Source: Polymorphobacter megasporae (GTDB lineage Bacteria > Pseudomonadota > Alphaproteobacteria > Sphingomonadales > Sphingomonadaceae). Taken from it: DNA of 64,000 bases. Under the pieces are notes generated by a model. It made no database searches, was not told where the DNA came from, and was given only the letters and a program-made list of their open reading frames with translations. Below, piece by piece: positions 62,101 through 64,000 of this stretch (the first letter of the stretch is position 1; each line of letters starts with the position of its first letter). The stretch covers positions 248,001 to 312,000 of the forward strand of contig NZ_CP081848.1 of assembly GCF_018982885.2 (NCBI RefSeq). Direction: 5' to 3'. The position numbers and the translations under genes were made by a program.

Positions 62101-63734
62101 TGGGCGATCGTGCGTCGGCGTTCGGTAATCTTGCCAGCGCGGACGGCCAGCAGAGCACGGCGGCGGGCTATGCAGCTACGGCCGATGGACCCTTCAGTGT
62201 GGCGGTGGGCACAAGTTCCACCGCGAGCGCGTACGCTTCGACGGCACTCGGACAAGGTGCCATTGCTTCGGGCGCCGGTTCGGTCGCGCTTGGCACAGGA
62301 GCACAGGCAACGCAGCGAGGCAGTGTCGCGCTTGGTGGCGCTTCGGCGACTCTTCGCGGTGCTGCTGCGGGCTACTCGGCATTCGGCCTCGCCCCGTCAC
62401 AAGACTCTGTCGGCGAAATTGCCATCGCCCAGTCGCTTCCCTTTACCGATCCAGTGACCGGACTTCCGGCGGTTTTAGGCAATCGCCAGATTACCGGGGT
62501 GGCAGCGGGCAGTGCCGATACCGACGCGGTCAACGTCTCCCAGCTCCGCGGCGTGTCCAACTCCCTGGGCAGCGTCTTTGCCACCAGCCTCGGCGGCGGC
62601 GCATTCTATAATCCCGCCAACGGGGCCCTTACCGGACCGGCCTATGTGATCAACGGTGCGAGCTATACGTCGGTCGGCGACGCGCTTGCTGCGGTCAGCG
62701 GGGCCACCGCTGCGACGGCAAACGCTGCCGTCCTGTACGACACCCCGGCAAAAGATGTCGTGACACTCGGCGGTGCAGCTGGAACCACGGTCCGCAACGT
62801 TGCGCCCGCCACGCTCGCGGCAACGTCGACCGACGCCGTCAACGGCAGCCAGCTGTTCGCCACCAACCAGCAGGTCGGCGCGAACACTGCAGCGATCACG
62901 ACGCTCAGCAACAACATCGCTGGGTCGACGATCAGCCCAGTCCAATATTCGAACGCCGCGACGCCGACCGTCTCCAACGGGGGCGTTGTCACTAACGATG
63001 TCACGCTGGTCGGCAGCAATGCTGCGCTGCCGGTGGCGGTGCACAACGTCGCTGCAGGGACGCTCGCGGCGGGTTCGACCGATGCGGTCAACAGCGCGCA
63101 GCTGTACTCGACCAACGCGCATGTCGCCGGGGACACGGCAGCGCTCGGTGGCGGCGCGGCCTTCAACCCCGCGACCGGCACCTATACCGCGCCGACCTAC
63201 ACCGTGCAGGGAGCCGCTGTGAACACCGTCGGCGGGGCGGTCGCGGCACTCGATAGCGCGGTCAGCCGGGCGCTCGTGGTGACGGCGAATACCGTCGGCT
63301 ACGACGATGCCTCGCATGCCAGCCTGACCCTCAACTCGGGCGGTGCCGCGACGACCATCCATAATGTCGCGGCGGGTGTCGCTTCCGGAGACGCGGTCAA
63401 CGTCGGCCAGCTCCAGGCGGCGTCTAACGCCACGCTGGCGTCGGCAGAAGGCTACACCGACCTCAAGATCGCGGGGCTCAACTATGACCTCCGCCGCCGC
63501 ATGGATGCAACGGGTGCGAAGAGTGCCGCACTCGCCGGGGTACCCCAGTCGATCAACCCCGGTTCGGGCTTCATCGGTGCCTCGATCGGCGGACAGGGTA
63601 GCGAAGTCGCCTTCGCGATGGGTGTGTCGAAGGTGTTCGACGGGGCGCATCTCCCGGTCGTCAAGGCGGCGATCTCGGTCGACGCTCGCGGCTACAGCCC
63701 CAGCTACAACGTCGGTGCCGGCATCCACTTCTAG
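58317..63734 (+). CDS. Trimeric autotransporter adhesin, stalk and membrane anchor (continuation after frameshift)
   Basis: The continuation of the adhesin, in frame from about 58350 (YTPGTGTLSAPSYTV). Stalk: many YadA-stalk neck motifs of the D-A-[AV]-N-x-x-Q-[LV] type, for example DAVNGSQLAATNTNV. Units of exactly 405 bases of two alternating kinds span 59391-61001. A second head with AIGDGST, VALGKDNQATG, VAIGQTNQATG, LAFGNRNQVTG repeats lies at about 61580-62400, a short second stalk follows, then the C-terminal anchor GFIGASIGGQGSEVAFAMG...GYSPSYNVGAGIHF (four strands per monomer, terminal Phe). The ATG at 58317 is probably not a natural start. Total adhesin after mending the frame: about 2267 residues. 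Confidence 0.9.
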   Translation: MRLQPMSGPVPYTPGTGTLSAPSYTVANVGATGAVGAPGVATNTGAAVAGLSTDVTNLANALNTGTAGLVQQAVAGAPLTVGAATNGTSVNFTGTAGTRTLSGVTAGVAPTDAVNAGQLAGPTATVGGSFNGAGVYTPPTYTTAAGTTATTVQGALTNQTAATTQLGNAAAASLGGGATYTPGTGTLSAPAYAVANISATGAVGAPGLATNTGAAVAGLNTDVTNLANGLTSGTVGLVQQAVAGAPLTVGAGTDGTSVNFTGTAGARRLAGISAGVALTDAANVGQVAAATANDVQYDNVAGVRLNSVTLAGGALGPVTVTNVAAGSLLPGSTDAVNGTQLGATNANVTTNTTAITNLNNGTAGLLQQVGGSPGIGGLTVGAGTAGTNVNFAGTAGTRTLSGVTAGVAATDAANVGQVTAAVGAATANGVDYDTVAGVRTNSVTLAGGLPGPVTVTNVAAGSLTPLSTDAVNGSQLAATNTNVTNNSTAITNLNNGTAGLVQQALAGAPLTVGAATDGTSVSFAGTAGTRRLSGVSAGVAATDAANFGQLAALASTTATATANSVDYDTIAGVRTNSVTLAGGVPGPVTVTNVAAGSLTPLSTDAVNGSQLAATNTNVTNNSTAITNLNNGTAGLLQQVGGSPGIGGLTVGAGTAGSSVNFSGTAGTRTLSGVTAGVAATDAANVGQVSAAVGAATANGVNYDTLAGVRTNSVTLAGGLPGPVTVTNVAAGSLTPLSTDAVNGSQLAATNTNVTNNTTAIVNLNNGTAGLVQQAVAGAPITVGAATDGTSVSFAGTAGLRRLTGIAAGIAPTDAASVGQLASVSTLASGAVQYDVNGLGARLNSVTLAGGAPGPVTVTNVAPGALNAVSTDAVNGAQLFATNAQVTTNTGNITNLTNGTAGLVQQVGGSPGVGQLTVGAATGGTSISVAGTAGTRTISGVTNGVAPNDAVNAGQLAATNTAVAGNTTSINALNTNVGALQTDALLYDSGLGAYSASHGGTPQRITNLQAGLIGSTSSDAVNGAQLFGLGSTAAAALGGSSSYNPLTNQINAGIVFRGNTYTSVQGAVTAIDSASATVPSRYFHATSAAADSQALGTDSTAIGPSAVANADGTLAAGRNAKAMTAGAVAIGDGSTAMAGKSVSIGSLNTAAGDGAVAIGDPNVATGDGAVALGKDNQATGLGAVALGNTNLATGVGSVAIGQTNQATGDGSIAIGTSNVVNGVGALAFGNRNQVTGDGSLAFGSDIVTGGANTLAVGNNTTTMGDRASAFGNLASADGQQSTAAGYAATADGPFSVAVGTSSTASAYASTALGQGAIASGAGSVALGTGAQATQRGSVALGGASATLRGAAAGYSAFGLAPSQDSVGEIAIAQSLPFTDPVTGLPAVLGNRQITGVAAGSADTDAVNVSQLRGVSNSLGSVFATSLGGGAFYNPANGALTGPAYVINGASYTSVGDALAAVSGATAATANAAVLYDTPAKDVVTLGGAAGTTVRNVAPATLAATSTDAVNGSQLFATNQQVGANTAAITTLSNNIAGSTISPVQYSNAATPTVSNGGVVTNDVTLVGSNAALPVAVHNVAAGTLAAGSTDAVNSAQLYSTNAHVAGDTAALGGGAAFNPATGTYTAPTYTVQGAAVNTVGGAVAALDSAVSRALVVTANTVGYDDASHASLTLNSGGAATTIHNVAAGVASGDAVNVGQLQAASNATLASAEGYTDLKIAGLNYDLRRRMDATGAKSAALAGVPQSINPGSGFIGASIGGQGSEVAFAMGVSKVFDGAHLPVVKAAISVDARGYSPSYNVGAGIHF
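58343..58355 (+). other. Frameshift site in the trimeric adhesin gene
   Basis: GGTGCC then C then TATACG: by comparison with the later matching unit (GGG GCG ACC TAT ACG at about 58845-58860) two bases are missing here, or one C is extra, which moves the frame. There is no long homopolymer or standard slippery heptamer. Confidence 0.75.
59391..61001 (+). repeat. Alternating A/B 405-base tandem units in the adhesin stalk
   Basis: A landmark (aacaacgg, encoding the NNGTAGL motif) recurs at 59391, 59796, 60201, 60606 and, as accaatgg, 61002: spacing 405, 405, 405, 396. Units beginning at 59391, 60201 and 61002 continue with the QQVGGSPG type; those at 59796 and 60606 continue with the QQA-AGAP type. 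The true period is therefore about 810 bases (270 residues). Confidence 0.9.
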
Positions 63735-63765
63735 CACCGCCCCGCAGCACGGACATCGACTGTCG

Positions 63766-64000
63766 ATGAAGATCGCGCTCCAACTGGCCTTGCTGGCGAC
63801 CTTAACGGTCGCCAGCAAAGCCGTTGCCGAAACACCGGCCGCGGTGCCTCCCGGGTTTTGCCTGTTTTCACGGGGCACCGCGATCGCCTCCTCGCGCGCC
63901 GGCAATTCGGCGATCCATCAGCTGGATGAGCTGCAGAAGACGGCGGCCGCTTCGCTGGCTCGGCAGGAAGCAATGCTCAAACTCGAAGACCAGACGCTGG
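63766..64000 (+). CDS. OmpH/Skp-like periplasmic protein, partial (3' end beyond window)
   Basis: The first 78 codons of a gene just after the adhesin. Signal peptide MKIALQLALLATLTVASKAVA, then FCLFSRGTAIASSRAGNSAIHQLDELQ and TAAASLARQEAMLK: this C-x-F-x-x-x-x-A-I-x-x-S-x-x-G pattern with a following charged helix matches the OmpH family (Skp-like chaperones) as it appears in sphingomonads. Placement directly after a trimeric adhesin suggests a dedicated periplasmic helper for its secretion. Start at ATG 63766, about 30 bases after the adhesin stop. Confidence 0.75.
   Translation, partial: MKIALQLALLATLTVASKAVAETPAAVPPGFCLFSRGTAIASSRAGNSAIHQLDELQKTAAASLARQEAMLKLEDQTL

Overview
The window is GC-rich (except for a few AT-rich gaps) and looks like the chromosome of an alphaproteobacterium of the order Sphingomonadales. 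Supporting signs are the several TonB-dependent receptors, M13 and M16 periplasmic peptidases, the lgt / SAM-methyltransferase / pgeF / prs order, a REDY/HapK-like protein, glycine-zipper lipoproteins, and palindromic 'cctcccc...ggggagg' and 'gtcatccccgcgaaggcggggatgac' intergenic elements. No database search was possible; family names rest on motifs read from the translated sequence.

Region by region. 1-9.6 kb: a partial TonB receptor, a short-chain dehydrogenase, an EamA exporter, and a minus-strand acyl-CoA operon (two different acyl-CoA dehydrogenases with a 65-residue coupled ORF between them, a GNAT, an acyl-CoA ligase and an HD-domain protein). 9.6-15 kb: a housekeeping run (lgt, MidA-like methyltransferase, GNAT, pgeF, prs) and small envelope proteins. 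15.2-18.3 kb: a MarR / EmrA / EmrB multidrug efflux operon. 18.3-29.8 kb: an M13 peptidase, a histone-deacetylase-family amidohydrolase, an M16 peptidase, a complete TonB receptor paralogous to the first one, a glycine-zipper lipoprotein, a 2-hydroxyacid dehydrogenase and an SH3 protein. 29.8-36 kb: an MFS carrier, a compact type III polyketide synthase / methyltransferase / FAD-oxidoreductase operon, a P1-family peptidase and a coiled-coil lipoprotein.

From the tRNA-Arg(ACG) gene at 36.0 kb to the end of the window the content is mostly cell-surface and adhesion genes: a four-gene polysaccharide operon, a 2193-residue classical autotransporter, an archaic (Csu-type) chaperone-usher pilus operon with two spore-coat-U subunits, and a very large trimeric autotransporter adhesin followed by a partial OmpH/Skp-like gene. 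A LysR-controlled five-gene redox/hydrolase cluster (47.4-52.1 kb) sits among them.

The most notable points: (1) the trimeric adhesin is broken by a single frameshift near 58349, and its stalk is made of exact-length 405-bp units of two alternating types, giving an 810-bp higher-order repeat; (2) of the two pilus subunits only one has an N-terminal donor-strand-like extension, so the other is a candidate single-domain tip subunit; (3) a small possibly DNA-binding ORF is translationally coupled between two acyl-CoA dehydrogenases, only one of which carries the usual C-terminal catalytic Glu motif; (4) a three-gene type III PKS operon; (5) a methyltransferase-fold protein with a signal peptide.
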